From NCBI GenBank assembly GCA_020847855.1, contig JADLBH010000015.1:1-64000 (forward strand): a DNA stretch of 64,000 nt, given 5' to 3'. The first letter of the stretch is position 1; each line of letters starts with the position of its first letter. The position numbers and the translations under genes are program-made. The notes beneath the pieces are model-generated. The model was not told the origin of the DNA. It worked only from the letters and a program-made list of their open reading frames with translations, and did not search any database. This stretch comes from Fimbriimonadaceae bacterium. GTDB taxonomy: Bacteria > Armatimonadota > Fimbriimonadia > Fimbriimonadales > Fimbriimonadaceae. This document shows, piece after piece, positions 32,626 through 41,263 of the stretch.

Positions 32626-33470
32626 GGATCGAGAGAGGGGCCTCGCCGCATACCCTTGACGCCTACGGGAGGGATCTGCGGTTCGCCGCGGCCTACCTTG
32701 CGGGTCAAGGTTACACGGGTTGGAAGGAGGTGGACGATCACTCGATCGAAGGGTACGTCTCCGACCTTGCGCCCCGCGTCTCAGCGTCCACGCTCCGGCG
32801 GCGCCTTGCGAGCCTTCGAGGGCTTCTCGCCTTTCTTCAGCGGCAGGGTGCCGGTCCGTCCTGCCGTCCCCCCAGCTTGAGCGGTGCGCGGCTTCCCAAG
32901 CGGTTGCCCAAGGCCTTGAGCCAGGTCGAAGTGGAGCGGCTCCTTGCCTCCCCTGACGTGTCCACACCGATCGGGCTTCGCGATCGTGCGCTCCTGGAAG
33001 CGCTCTATGGGTGCGGTTTGCGTGCGAGCGAGGTCGCGGGGCTCACCTTCCAGTGCCTCAGCATGGACACGGCCTCTCTTCGCGCTGACGGCAAACGGGG
33101 CAAGACCCGGTGGGTTCCCATACCAGGGGGAACGATGGAATGGCTCGAGCGGTACCTTGCGGGCTCCAGGCCCGTGCTCCAGTCCAAACCTTCCTCCAAC
33201 GTCTTCTTGGCGGACCGTGGGGGTGTGATGAGCCGGAGCCTGGTGTACCGCGTTCTGGAGCGGCACGCGAGGCGAACCGGGCTACGCGCACCGATCGGGC
33301 CGCATGTCCTGCGACACACCTATGCCGTACACCTGCTCCAGGGGGGCGCGGACCTGCGCGTCGTCCAAGAACTGCTAGGCCACGCCTCGCTCGATACGAC
33401 CCAGGTCTATACCGAGCTCAAGACGGACCACTTGCGGAAGGCGTACGACCAGGCGCACCCGCGGAGCTAG
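32565..33470 (+). CDS. xerD: tyrosine recombinase XerC/XerD type
   Basis: The 301-residue recombinase has the SAM-like core-binding domain (1-95, SPHTLDAYGRDL) and a complete catalytic domain: Arg153 in YGCGLRASEV, Lys177/180 in DGKRGKTR, His247 and Arg250 in HVLRHTYA, His273 in LLGHASL and nucleophile Tyr282 in TTQVYTEL. This set is typical of chromosome-dimer resolvases; the D rather than C name is tentative. It overlaps the preceding gene by 61 bp; a later ATG is not available before the core domain. No dif-like site was found by eye. Its TAG stop shares a CTAG with the convergent gene. Confidence 0.88.
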   Translation: MGLETQDRFDGPIVEFLDSLRIERGASPHTLDAYGRDLRFAAAYLAGQGYTGWKEVDDHSIEGYVSDLAPRVSASTLRRRLASLRGLLAFLQRQGAGPSCRPPSLSGARLPKRLPKALSQVEVERLLASPDVSTPIGLRDRALLEALYGCGLRASEVAGLTFQCLSMDTASLRADGKRGKTRWVPIPGGTMEWLERYLAGSRPVLQSKPSSNVFLADRGGVMSRSLVYRVLERHARRTGLRAPIGPHVLRHTYAVHLLQGGADLRVVQELLGHASLDTTQVYTELKTDHLRKAYDQAHPRS

Positions 33471-33955
33471 TCAGGCAGCGTGACCCGGATCCAGCCCCAA
33501 GGGGTGCTGCCCGTCCCTTGGCGAAGTGGTGCCCAGTAGCCGTCGGGTCTCCGCGCCGGAGCGACGGGATCGGGCGGCGTCGCAGGAGGCTCGGTGGCCA
33601 CCGTCGAGGCGAAAACCCTTCCTTGGGGGTCGAAAAAGGCAACGCTGCTATAACCTCCTTCTCGGACGAGCCACTCCGCCATGCCACGGAGCTTCTCGGT
33701 GTCTCCGGACGAGACGCTCACCGAAGCGGCGGCTGCCACCCCCTTCACGCCCTGGATCGTCGCCGCTTGGGCTCGTGCGCTCGCCTGGAGCCCCATCGCC
33801 CCGGCCACGAGGGCCAGTAGTCCGAGCACGATCACCGTGATCCCCAAGGATCTTCGAACGCTGTCCAAGTTGGAGGGAACCGGTGCGGGGGTGGTCGGCG
33901 ACGGCACGGTCGGCACCGTTCCCTCAGACGGCGAGCTGACCGGGGTCTCGTCCAT
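33467..33955 (-). CDS. membrane-anchored hypothetical protein
   Basis: The 162-residue protein has a Pro/Thr/Ser-rich N-terminus, one transmembrane helix (about 36-58, LGITVIVLGLLALVAGAMGL) and an extracytoplasmic part with GYSSVAFFDPQGRVFAS. That pattern is faintly like a small sensory (PAS/CACHE-like) fragment, but too short to be sure. TAGAAT on the minus strand (33962-33967) is 6 nt before the ATG, so it probably has its own leaderless transcript even though it lies 9 nt downstream of tsaD. Confidence 0.55.
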   Translation of the reverse strand: MDETPVSSPSEGTVPTVPSPTTPAPVPSNLDSVRRSLGITVIVLGLLALVAGAMGLQASARAQAATIQGVKGVAAAASVSVSSGDTEKLRGMAEWLVREGGYSSVAFFDPQGRVFASTVATEPPATPPDPVAPARRPDGYWAPLRQGTGSTPWGWIRVTLPD

Positions 33956-33964
33956 GGCTCGATT

Positions 33965-34972
33965 CTAGCCCAACGGCTCGCAGTCCGGGATCGGGGCTTG
34001 TGCGGATACGTCAAGCGCGGTTGACCGTTCGCCCCGCGCGAGGCGGATAGACCCAGCGATGGCGATCATGGCCCCATTGTCGGTGCTGAGGTCGGGTCGT
34101 GACGCGACGAAGCCCCTACCCCATCCGCGGGCCACGGACTCGACCGCAGTCCGAAGCGCCGAGTTGGCCGCGACCCCGCCGACGAGCGACACGGTGGCCG
34201 CATCGCTCACGCGCAGTGCGCGCTCTATCTTCTCGGTGAGGCTCGCGACGATCGCGCTTTGCACGGCGAGGGCCGCGGAAGCGGCGTCGAGGGATGCTCC
34301 TTCGGCCTCGACCAGTCGCATCGCCGCGGTCTTCAAGCCGCTGAAGCTGAAGTGGCGGGGGTCGTGACGGATCGCCACCGGTAATTTGTACTTGCCCGGC
34401 GTTCCCGCTCGGGCGAGGGCCTCCAGTGCCGCCCCGCCAGGATAGCCGAGGCCGAGCAGCCGTGCACACTTGTCGAACGCCTCCCCGGCTGCGTCATCGA
34501 GGGTCTCAGCCACGGTGCGGTACTTACAAGGTTCCAGCACCTCGATGAGCTCGGTATGTCCCCCCGAGACGACGAGGCAGAGGTGGGGCAACGGCGGCAG
34601 GTCACGGTTGGCAAGAACACTGAGGATGTGGCCCTCCAAGTGGTGTACGCCGATCAGGGGGACGTCCCAAGCGAGGGAGAGCGCCTCCGCTGCTGCAACC
34701 CCGACCGCCAGGGCCCCGACCAAGCCAGGCCGGTTTGTCACTGCAACCGCATCGGGAACGGCGCCCTCGACCGCAGCGGCGAGCACCGGTACGAGAGACT
34801 CGATATGGGCTCGGGCCGCGGCTTCCGGGACGATGCCGCCCCACTGCGAGTGCAGCTGAGCTTGGCTGGCGACGACGTTCGTCAGGACCTTTCCCTTGCG
34901 GACGACGGCCGCCGCCGTCTCATCGCAACTTGTGTCCATGCCCAAGACCGAGCCCTCGAACCAGAGACTCAT
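33965..34972 (-). CDS. tsaD: tRNA N6-adenosine threonylcarbamoyltransferase
   Basis: TsaD works with TsaB and TsaE to add the threonylcarbamoyl group to A37 of ANN-decoding tRNAs. The 335-residue protein has GMDTSCDETAAAVV at the start, the metal-binding HHLEGHILSVL, VSGGHTELI, AGEAFDKCARLLGLGYPGG and GGVAANSALR: all family landmarks. The start is placed at ATG 34972, which overlaps the rimI stop (ATGA), rather than 34993. It is in the unit livF-rimI-tsaD. No tsaB or tsaE is visible next to it. Confidence 0.93.
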   Translation of the reverse strand: MSLWFEGSVLGMDTSCDETAAAVVRKGKVLTNVVASQAQLHSQWGGIVPEAAARAHIESLVPVLAAAVEGAVPDAVAVTNRPGLVGALAVGVAAAEALSLAWDVPLIGVHHLEGHILSVLANRDLPPLPHLCLVVSGGHTELIEVLEPCKYRTVAETLDDAAGEAFDKCARLLGLGYPGGAALEALARAGTPGKYKLPVAIRHDPRHFSFSGLKTAAMRLVEAEGASLDAASAALAVQSAIVASLTEKIERALRVSDAATVSLVGGVAANSALRTAVESVARGWGRGFVASRPDLSTDNGAMIAIAGSIRLARGERSTALDVSAQAPIPDCEPLG

Positions 34973-35418
34973 GCTGGAATCTCGTGAAGCCACATGATCA
35001 CGGCGTTGGCGATGCCTTCGTAGTACCGCTTGCGCAGACCGGCCTCCTCGAAGCCGAACGAGCGGTAGAGCCCAATCGCGGCCTCATTGCCTTCGCGCAC
35101 CTCCAGGGTGGCGCAAGTCGCGCCCCGTTTGCGGGTCTCTTCCAGGAGCAGGGCCACCAAGGCTCGGCCCGTGCCTTCGCCCCGGTGCTCGGCCTCGACC
35201 GCCACGTTCACGATGTGAGCTTCGTCCACGATCACCCAGGCAAGCGCGTACCCGATCACCTTGCCTTCGTGGCACGCGACGAAGAAGAGCCCGTCCGGGT
35301 TGGTCAGCTCGCGTCGGAACGACTCGAGCCTCCATGGGGTCATATGCGCGTCCTTCTCGATGGCGGCCACCGCCTCGATGTGCTCCGCCGAGGCGGTGAC
35401 GATCTTGGGCTTTGCCAC
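34969..35418 (-). CDS. rimI: N-acetyltransferase, RimI (GNAT) family
   Basis: The 149-residue GNAT protein has the acetyl-CoA-binding motif A, VEAEHRGEGTGRALVALLLE, and the later EVREGNEAAIGLYRSFGFEEAG. RimI-type enzymes acetylate N-termini, classically of ribosomal protein S18. Its position between livF and tsaD fits the common rimI-tsaD linkage. It starts 4 nt after the livF stop and overlaps tsaD by 4 bp. Substrate identity is inferred from context only. Confidence 0.85.
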   Translation of the reverse strand: MAKPKIVTASAEHIEAVAAIEKDAHMTPWRLESFRRELTNPDGLFFVACHEGKVIGYALAWVIVDEAHIVNVAVEAEHRGEGTGRALVALLLEETRKRGATCATLEVREGNEAAIGLYRSFGFEEAGLRKRYYEGIANAVIMWLHEIPA

Positions 35419-35422
35419 GAGC

Positions 35423-36124
35423 CTAGCCGCCGAGGTAGGCCTCTTTTACCTTGGGATCCACCAAGAGCTCCTTGCCGGCTCCCTCCAGGACGACGTTCCC
35501 GGTCTCCAGCACATAGCCCCGGTTCGCGATTTCCAAGGCTCGATGCGCATTCTGTTCCACGAGCAATACGGTCACACCCTGCCCATTGAGCTCGATCACC
35601 ATCTCGAATATCTCGGTCACAAGGTTGGGGGCGAGGCCCATCGAGGGTTCGTCGAGCAGGAGGAGTCGGGGACGGGACATGAGCGCGCGGGACATGGCCA
35701 ACATCTGTTGCTCGCCGCCGCTCAGCGTCCCCGCGTTCTGATGGAACCTTTCTCGAAGTCGCGGAAACCTGTCTAGGCACTTCTCAATGTCTTTCCCGAC
35801 CTCGCTGTCCTTGCGGGTGTAGGCTCCCAGCAAGAGGTTCTCCTTCACTGACATTTCGGTGAAGATACGCCTTCCCTCGGGCGATTGGCTGATCCCCATC
35901 TGGACGATCTTGTCCGGAGAAGCCCCATGGATCGGCGTCCCCATGAACTCGATAGAGCCCGAGCGTGGCTTGACGAGGCCGCTCACAGTTCGTAGAAGGG
36001 TGCTCTTCCCGGCACCGTTCGACCCGATGATGGAAACGATCTCGGCCTCCCCCACTTCGATCGTGACGTTATCCAGGGCTTGGATCGGCCCATAAAAGAC
36101 CTGAAGGCCTTGGATGGAGAGCAT
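35423..36124 (-). CDS. livF: ABC transporter ATPase, LivF type
   Basis: The 233-residue ATPase has Walker A GSNGAGKSTLL, signature LSGGEQQMLAMSRAL, Walker B LLLLDEPSMGLAP and the H-loop region VEQNAHRAL. Sequence features (GISQSPEGRRIFTEMSVKENL) are those of branched-chain amino acid ATPase LivF. The partner genes livG, livH, livM and livJ are not in the window, so it may serve permeases encoded elsewhere. TACACT lies 8 nt before the ATG as a -10. It heads the livF-rimI-tsaD unit, an odd mix of transport and tRNA/ribosome modification. Confidence 0.88.
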   Translation of the reverse strand: MLSIQGLQVFYGPIQALDNVTIEVGEAEIVSIIGSNGAGKSTLLRTVSGLVKPRSGSIEFMGTPIHGASPDKIVQMGISQSPEGRRIFTEMSVKENLLLGAYTRKDSEVGKDIEKCLDRFPRLRERFHQNAGTLSGGEQQMLAMSRALMSRPRLLLLDEPSMGLAPNLVTEIFEMVIELNGQGVTVLLVEQNAHRALEIANRGYVLETGNVVLEGAGKELLVDPKVKEAYLGG

Positions 36125-36209
36125 CGGATCCCAGTGTAGCCGAACCGGGACAAGTGGGCCCTACAGCGAATCCTATGGGCTGGGCCGTCGGTATGGTGAG
36201 AGGGGTTCT

Positions 36210-37850
36210 ATGAAGAGCGGGTACTGGGTCGGTATCGGGGCGCTGGTCGCCTTTTGCGCGTTTGGCGGGTTCGCGGTGCAGCAGTTCCAAAAGACGATGA
36301 ACGCCAAGAAGGACAAGAAGCCCGAGGTCACGGTCCAGCGAGGCGAAGTGAGCGTCAGCGTCATCGAGAACGGCACCTTGAACGCGATCAAGTCGGTGGA
36401 GGTAAAGAGCCGGGTCTCGGGCCGCGTCGCCAAGCTCCTCGTGGACGAAGGGGACGAGGTCGAGGCGGGCCAACTGATCGCCGTGATTGACCCTCAAGAG
36501 ACCCAGCTACAGGTTCAGCAGAACGCGGCCCAGGTGCGCGGGGCCCAGGCCGGGGTGGAGCGCGCCGGAATCGAGATCGAACAGCGAAGAGTAACCGCGC
36601 AGACCGCCCTGCAACGAGCCGAGGCGACCCTGCGCCAAGTCCAGCTCGAGCTCAAGGCCCAGCCGACTCTGACGAGTGCGGCAGTGCAAGCGGCCGAGTC
36701 CGCCTTGGTCCAAGCCGAGGAGTCGGAGCGGCAACTCATCTCCGTGACCCAGTCCAACGCCAGGGTGACCGCAACCACCTCCGTCCAGGACGCTCAAGCC
36801 AACCTGAAGAACGCCAGCGACGAGATGGATCGCCAGCGCCAACTTCTGGACAAGGGCTATGTCGCGCGACGGAGCGTGCAGGAAGCGGAAGTGCAGCTCC
36901 AACTCGCGCAGAGCCGACTCGCCAACGCGAAGGAGAGCCTCTCGACCCTCGAAGCCTCGCAAAATGTCGAGCGAAAGCTCGCCGCGGAGAGGGTCCGACA
37001 AGCCGAGGCCGACCTTGACCGCGCGAAGGCGAACTCGATCCAGGACGGGGTCAAGCGCGAGCAGTATCGCCAAGCCCAGGCCGCGGTGAGGGAAGCGAGG
37101 GCGCAGCTCAAGGACGTGGGGGCGCTCCAAGCATCCCGCAGGCAACAGGCAGCGACCGTCGAGCAACTGAGCACCGTCCTGCGTGACGGCCAACGGCAGT
37201 TGGGCGAGACACGCATCGTGGCCCCGATCTCAGGGGTCGTAACAAAGCGGTACATGCAGATCGGTGAGCTTGTGGCGAGCTTGAACAGCTTCTCGGCGGG
37301 CAGCCCCATCTTCCGGATCGAGGATCGCTCGAAAATGCTGGTAAAGCTCCAGGTCAACGAGATTGATGTGGCGAAGCTCCGGATCGGCATGCCCGCGAAG
37401 ATCACGGTGGACGCTGCCGAGGGACAGACCTTGGCCGGGAAGGTGGCCAAGATCGCGCCGACCAGCATCGGGGCGATCCAGACTGCGCCGAGCGCAGACC
37501 CAGTGGTGAAGTATGAGGTCGAGGTCACGGTGCTCGATCCTGGCGCTGCGCTCAAGACCGGAATGTCCGCCAAGTGCGCGATGAAGGTGATTGAGCGGAA
37601 GAACGTGCTCCGCGTCCCTGTGGACTATCTCGGGCAAGACGGCGAAAAATACTTCCTAATGATCCGGGCCGAGGGCTCCAAGCCGGAGGACAAGGGCAAA
37701 CGGACACCGGTCGAAATTGGAGAACGATCCCAGACCCATGTGGAGATCACGAAAGGGGCCGCTGAGGGTGCGATCCTTGCGCTCCCTGCGTTCAGCGGTC
37801 CCGAGCGCAAGGGAATGATGTCCTTCGGGCCCGAAGAAGGCGAGGAATAG
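36210..37850 (+). CDS. MacA/HlyD-type periplasmic adaptor protein
   Basis: The 546-residue protein has an N-terminal membrane anchor (about 8-25), a biotinyl-lipoyl half motif (VKSRVSGRVAKLLVDEGDEV, about 60-90), a very long Ala/Gln/Glu-rich coiled-coil hairpin (about 100-340), the second lipoyl half (TRIVAPISGVVTKRYMQIGE) and beta-barrel parts. It links an inner-membrane transporter to an outer channel. The coiled coil, about 240 residues, is longer than in most MacA proteins. The start ATG 36210 follows GAGAGGGG; an upstream ATG has no signal character. It lies 6 nt before the permease gene, so a MacA-MacB-like pair is likely. Confidence 0.82.
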   Translation: MKSGYWVGIGALVAFCAFGGFAVQQFQKTMNAKKDKKPEVTVQRGEVSVSVIENGTLNAIKSVEVKSRVSGRVAKLLVDEGDEVEAGQLIAVIDPQETQLQVQQNAAQVRGAQAGVERAGIEIEQRRVTAQTALQRAEATLRQVQLELKAQPTLTSAAVQAAESALVQAEESERQLISVTQSNARVTATTSVQDAQANLKNASDEMDRQRQLLDKGYVARRSVQEAEVQLQLAQSRLANAKESLSTLEASQNVERKLAAERVRQAEADLDRAKANSIQDGVKREQYRQAQAAVREARAQLKDVGALQASRRQQAATVEQLSTVLRDGQRQLGETRIVAPISGVVTKRYMQIGELVASLNSFSAGSPIFRIEDRSKMLVKLQVNEIDVAKLRIGMPAKITVDAAEGQTLAGKVAKIAPTSIGAIQTAPSADPVVKYEVEVTVLDPGAALKTGMSAKCAMKVIERKNVLRVPVDYLGQDGEKYFLMIRAEGSKPEDKGKRTPVEIGERSQTHVEITKGAAEGAILALPAFSGPERKGMMSFGPEEGEE

Positions 37851-37856
37851 GCGCAA

Positions 37857-39086
37857 GTGAGCGTTTGGGAATCCGCCAGGGTCGCCCTGGACATGCTCCG
37901 CCTGCACAAGCTGAGGGCGTTTCTCACGATGCTCGGCGTGATCATCGGCGTGATGAGCGTCACGATCATCGTGATGGCCTCCACTGGCTTCCAGTACTTT
38001 CTTACCTATCAGATCAAGAAGCTCGGGAGCGACACCCTCATCATTTTCTACGACCCCAGCCGAGTCCGCGAGGGCGACACGATGGGGGGCATCGAAGGGC
38101 TCACCACGCAGGACGTCCGCTTGATCGAGGAAAGGGTCCCCAGCGTGGATATCGCGAGCGGGATCCTCCAGGCACCTTCCTCTAAGGTCTCCTTCGGCGA
38201 GAAGAGCATGAAGGATCCGGAGGTGATGTGTACGGACGAGAAACAGCTCCTGCTCAGTCGGATCGGGATCGAGAAGGGAAGGGCGTTCTCCCGCGGCGAT
38301 ATGGACGCGCGGGCCAACGTTTGCATGATCGGTGTGGACGTCGCCTCCCGGCTCTTTGGGAAGGGCGACCCCATCGGTCAGCACATCACCTTCCAAGGAC
38401 TGACGCTACAGGTGATCGGTGTGATGGAGAAGTTCGATATCCTCGGCCAGAGCAACGGGAAGAACATCTGGATCCCAATCACCACCGCCCACGACAAGTG
38501 GATGGGCGGCGACCAACTCAGCTACATCACGGCCAGGCCCAAGGAAGGATACGGCGTGGACCGGGCCATGGACGATATCTGGCGCCTCCTGATGCAGAAG
38601 TCTGGGAACAAGCCGATCTACCGCGTGGACTCGCGCGAGAGCATCATCCAGGTCTTCGGCGCGATCATCGGCTTTGCCCAAGTGGTCTTGGCCGCCATCG
38701 CCGCCCTGAGCCTGCTTGTGGGCGGGATCGGCATCATGAACATCATGCTCGTGAGCGTCACCGAGCGGACCCGCGAGATTGGGCTCCGCAAGGCGGTCGG
38801 GGCGAGGTACACCACCATCCTGGCGCAGTTCCTGGTGGAGAGCGCGGTGTTGTCCTTGGTCGGCGGGCTCATCGGGATGGGGATAGCCTTCGGGGTGGGT
38901 CAGGCGGTCCAGATCGGCACCGCCATCGCGCAAAAGCCGACGCCGGAGGGACTGCCCTTGCCGTTTCCGTGGGTTTTCGGTCTCATCGCGGCGGGCTTTT
39001 CCGCCCTCATCGGGGTGGTGTTCGGCATGTATCCCGCTGCGAGGGCGGCCGCCCTGAGCCCGATCGAAGCTCTGCGCACCGAGTAG
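37857..39086 (+). CDS. MacB-type (FtsX-like) ABC transporter permease
   Basis: The 409-residue protein starts at GTG 37857 and has the MacB permease layout. The first helix (LRAFLTMLGVIIGVMSVTII) precedes a large periplasmic MacB_PCD domain (about 50-260), and three C-terminal helices follow with the motif GIGIMNIMLVSVTERTREIG and LRKAVGARYTTIL. It lacks the N-terminal ATPase of E. coli MacB, and no ABC ATPase gene is adjacent on this strand. Mechanical transmission to the adaptor is implied by gene order. The cargo is unknown. Confidence 0.82.
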   Translation: MSVWESARVALDMLRLHKLRAFLTMLGVIIGVMSVTIIVMASTGFQYFLTYQIKKLGSDTLIIFYDPSRVREGDTMGGIEGLTTQDVRLIEERVPSVDIASGILQAPSSKVSFGEKSMKDPEVMCTDEKQLLLSRIGIEKGRAFSRGDMDARANVCMIGVDVASRLFGKGDPIGQHITFQGLTLQVIGVMEKFDILGQSNGKNIWIPITTAHDKWMGGDQLSYITARPKEGYGVDRAMDDIWRLLMQKSGNKPIYRVDSRESIIQVFGAIIGFAQVVLAAIAALSLLVGGIGIMNIMLVSVTERTREIGLRKAVGARYTTILAQFLVESAVLSLVGGLIGMGIAFGVGQAVQIGTAIAQKPTPEGLPLPFPWVFGLIAAGFSALIGVVFGMYPAARAAALSPIEALRTE

Positions 39087-39140
39087 GCCAGATTCGCCAC
39101 CCTTCGTTGCCCCTTGGCCCTCACGAACAGACCTAGGGGA

Positions 39141-39169
39141 TTGCATTTGTGGGCAGACGTATGTATACT
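39141..39169 (+). promoter_or_regulatory. sigma-70-type promoter of the VOC gene
   Basis: TTGCAT (39141-39146) and TATACT (39164-39169) are separated by 17 nt. Transcription would start near 39176 and leave a leader of about 35 nt that carries GAGAG before ATG 39211. Confidence 0.7.
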
Positions 39170-39210
39170 ATATGTTCAGCTTGGCTCGATCCAGGCGATG
39201 AGAGAAGCAC

Positions 39211-39630
39211 ATGTCACAGCAACTTGACGATAAGGAAATGCAGCACGTTGTCGCCCAGGGAAGCACTTTCACCTGGCACGAGGTCTACACGCCGGACGTT
39301 GCCGGGACGACCCAGTTCTATACGAACGTCCTGGGTTGGGAGACCGACAGCATGGATATGCCGGGAGGAGAAGGCACGTACCATCTGTTCAAGGCGAACG
39401 GGACGCCGGTCTGCGGCGTGTTCGACTCGGCCATGGCCGAGGGTGCGCCGCCTCACTGGGCAACCTACATCGCAGTGGACGACGTCGCAAAACGGCTCGA
39501 CTTGGCAGTGACGGCCGGTGCCAAGGTGCTGGTGCCGATCATGTCCGTGCCTACCGTCGGCACTATGGGCTTGATCCAGGATCCGTTCGGCGCGACGGTT
39601 TGGTTCTTCACACCGAACCCAGGCGCGTAG
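39211..39630 (+). CDS. VOC family (glyoxalase-like) protein
   Basis: The 139-residue protein is a single VOC module: FTWHEVYTPDVAGTTQFYTN at the N-terminus, a middle FKANGTPVCGVF, then THW-type aromatic stretches and a C-terminal GTMGLIQDPFGATVWFF. Metal-ligand positions (His near 23, Glu/Asp near 130) are only partly clear, so it may be a binding protein or dioxygenase/glyoxalase. A clear promoter (39141-39169) precedes it and a hairpin terminator follows, so it is a one-gene unit. Confidence 0.75.
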   Translation: MSQQLDDKEMQHVVAQGSTFTWHEVYTPDVAGTTQFYTNVLGWETDSMDMPGGEGTYHLFKANGTPVCGVFDSAMAEGAPPHWATYIAVDDVAKRLDLAVTAGAKVLVPIMSVPTVGTMGLIQDPFGATVWFFTPNPGA

Positions 39631-39639
39631 GGGCCCTCG

Positions 39640-39659
39640 GCCCCCGGCGTGCCGGGGGC
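39640..39659. terminator. hairpin terminator between convergent genes
   Basis: GCCCCCGGC and GCCGGGGGC form a 9-bp perfect stem with a 2-nt centre, directly between the VOC stop and the NHL-gene stop. The U-run is weak on both strands, so efficiency is uncertain. It may serve both directions. Confidence 0.6.
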
Positions 39660-40681
39660 TAGTCCCGCACGAGGGAGAGCAGGGTCACCCGTCCGACCGG
39701 AACCCACTCGGCTACGAGGATGTCGCCGTTGCGGAGGAAGATGGCATCGTGCGGATGGATGAATCTTCCTGGAATGAACTCCTCCCTCGGCTTGCCGCGC
39801 AAGTCGCTGGGATCACCGTCGCCTAACTGTACGATGACCTCGTTGTCCTCGTCGAGCAACGTGACCACGCTTTGGAGATCGGGAACGAGCATCTCGCCGC
39901 CACGGGTGTCGAAATGGCAGGGCAGCCGCATGCCGCGCGACTCGAACCGGACGTGCCCGCCTGCCATGTCGAAGTATTGAATCCTGCGGTTCGCACGGTC
40001 CGCGACCGCGAGAAGAGGTTCGGGGCCACGGTCGGCCACCCAGAGTCCGTGAGGTTGCTGCACCTTCCCTGGCTCGCTTCCGGGCCCGCCGAACGTCTTC
40101 ACGTAGTCGCCGTCCCGAGTGTACTTATGGATCCAGTGGGAGCCGTAGCCGTCGGCTACCCACAGCCCGCCGCTCGGAGAGAACGCCACGTTCGTGGGCA
40201 CGTATGGCTGGCCCTCGGAGTACTTTCCTGACTCAACGGGGACTCCGCGCTCCCACACGACCTCCCCTTCGAGAGAGGTCTTCACCACGAGGCGCGCCTT
40301 CGTGTCGCAGTGGTAGAGATACTCGGTTTCTGCCTCTTCACGAAGGTCGAGACCGTGCGCTCCGCCCGCGAACCGCGAACCCCACGACCGCAGAAACCTC
40401 CCTTCGGGTGAAAAGACGCACACTGCGTCCTGAGATGTGCTCGAAGAGTGGACGGTGTGGGCGAGGTAGATGAGGCCGGCACGATCCTGGGCCAGGCCGT
40501 GGGTGTCGCCGAAAGCCATGCCAAGGGGAGGTGTCAACCAGTCGTGTCGGCAAGTGTAGCGGTGACTTCCGGAGCCGAGGAAGATAGGACGCCCGTCTTG
40601 GGCACGAAGCAACCGCCCGCCCAGCACCGCACCCACGCCCGCGGTGGTCGAATATCGGAGCAGTTCGCGGCGCGAGATCAC
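39659..40681 (-). CDS. Tat-exported NHL-repeat beta-propeller protein
   Basis: The 340-residue protein starts with a twin-arginine signal (ISRRELLRYSTTAGVGAVLG). The mature part shows NHL-type repeats: HGLAQDRAGLIYLAHT, NVAFSPSGGLWVADGYGS, PHGLWVADRGPEPLLAVADR and HPHDAIFLRNGDILVAEW. A six-bladed propeller that binds a ligand or lyses a substrate is expected; peptidylglycine-lyase-like proteins share this shape, but no catalytic residues can be confirmed. It begins 9 nt after the thioredoxin gene, in an operon with the Gfo/Idh gene. Confidence 0.75.
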   Translation of the reverse strand: MISRRELLRYSTTAGVGAVLGGRLLRAQDGRPIFLGSGSHRYTCRHDWLTPPLGMAFGDTHGLAQDRAGLIYLAHTVHSSSTSQDAVCVFSPEGRFLRSWGSRFAGGAHGLDLREEAETEYLYHCDTKARLVVKTSLEGEVVWERGVPVESGKYSEGQPYVPTNVAFSPSGGLWVADGYGSHWIHKYTRDGDYVKTFGGPGSEPGKVQQPHGLWVADRGPEPLLAVADRANRRIQYFDMAGGHVRFESRGMRLPCHFDTRGGEMLVPDLQSVVTLLDEDNEVIVQLGDGDPSDLRGKPREEFIPGRFIHPHDAIFLRNGDILVAEWVPVGRVTLLSLVRD

Positions 40682-40690
40682 GAGCTTCGG

Positions 40691-41245
40691 CTAGCCGCCT
40701 AGCTTCTGGGCCTTGAGGTAGGTCGAGAGCACGCCCCGGTCCGCCGCGGACATCTTCGTGCCTACTTTGAGCATGTGCTCGAACCAAGCGATCTCCTCAG
40801 GCTTGGCCGGATGGCCGATGTTGCCCTGCTTGGCGCCGGCGGCGTCCTCGCGGTCAGAAGTGACGAGCACCTTGCCATCGCCATCGAGAAACGCCGAATA
40901 GGGAATACCTTGGCCTTTGCCACCGAGCTTTTCGAGCCAGTTGTCGCCGCCTGGGTTCTCGAGGCTCTTGTGTGCGGGATCTTCCAGAACCGTGACATGG
41001 ACGGTCACGACGGACTTCTCCCAGACTGGCTTCACAGCCTCGCTGGCAAGCATCTTGTCCATGACCTTGCACCATCCGCACCAGGATGCGTGGAAGACGA
41101 GGAACACGGTTTTGTTCTCCTTTTTGGCCTGCGCGCACGCGGCCGCGACGAGCGCATCGGCGCTCGGCGGCGCGGCAACGTCGGCGTCCTGAGCGGAGCC
41201 GAGGGCGGCGAGGAGAAGGGCGGGAAGGAGCAAGGCGCGCTTCAT
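40691..41245 (-). CDS. secreted thioredoxin-like protein
   Basis: The 184-residue protein has a signal peptide (RALLLPALLLAALGSAQ) and a thioredoxin fold with the redox motif WCGWCK (Cys56, Cys59) in FLVFHASWCGWCKVM. The cis-Pro region IPYSAFLDGDGKVL is present. It probably reduces or exchanges disulfides in the periplasm, perhaps for the neighbouring exported proteins. The gene follows the Gfo/Idh stop by 18 nt. A TAGACT 7 nt before the ATG could also give an own leaderless transcript, but AGAGGG may instead be a ribosome site. Confidence 0.8.
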   Translation of the reverse strand: MKRALLLPALLLAALGSAQDADVAAPPSADALVAAACAQAKKENKTVFLVFHASWCGWCKVMDKMLASEAVKPVWEKSVVTVHVTVLEDPAHKSLENPGGDNWLEKLGGKGQGIPYSAFLDGDGKVLVTSDREDAAGAKQGNIGHPAKPEEIAWFEHMLKVGTKMSAADRGVLSTYLKAQKLGG

Positions 41246-41263
41246 ACCCTCTAGTCTACACGA

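Noticed and set aside
40448-40702. small plus-strand ORFs inside the NHL and Gfo genes
   Set aside because: Antisense frames without ribosome sites or motifs; the minus-strand genes have Tat signals and conserved folds.
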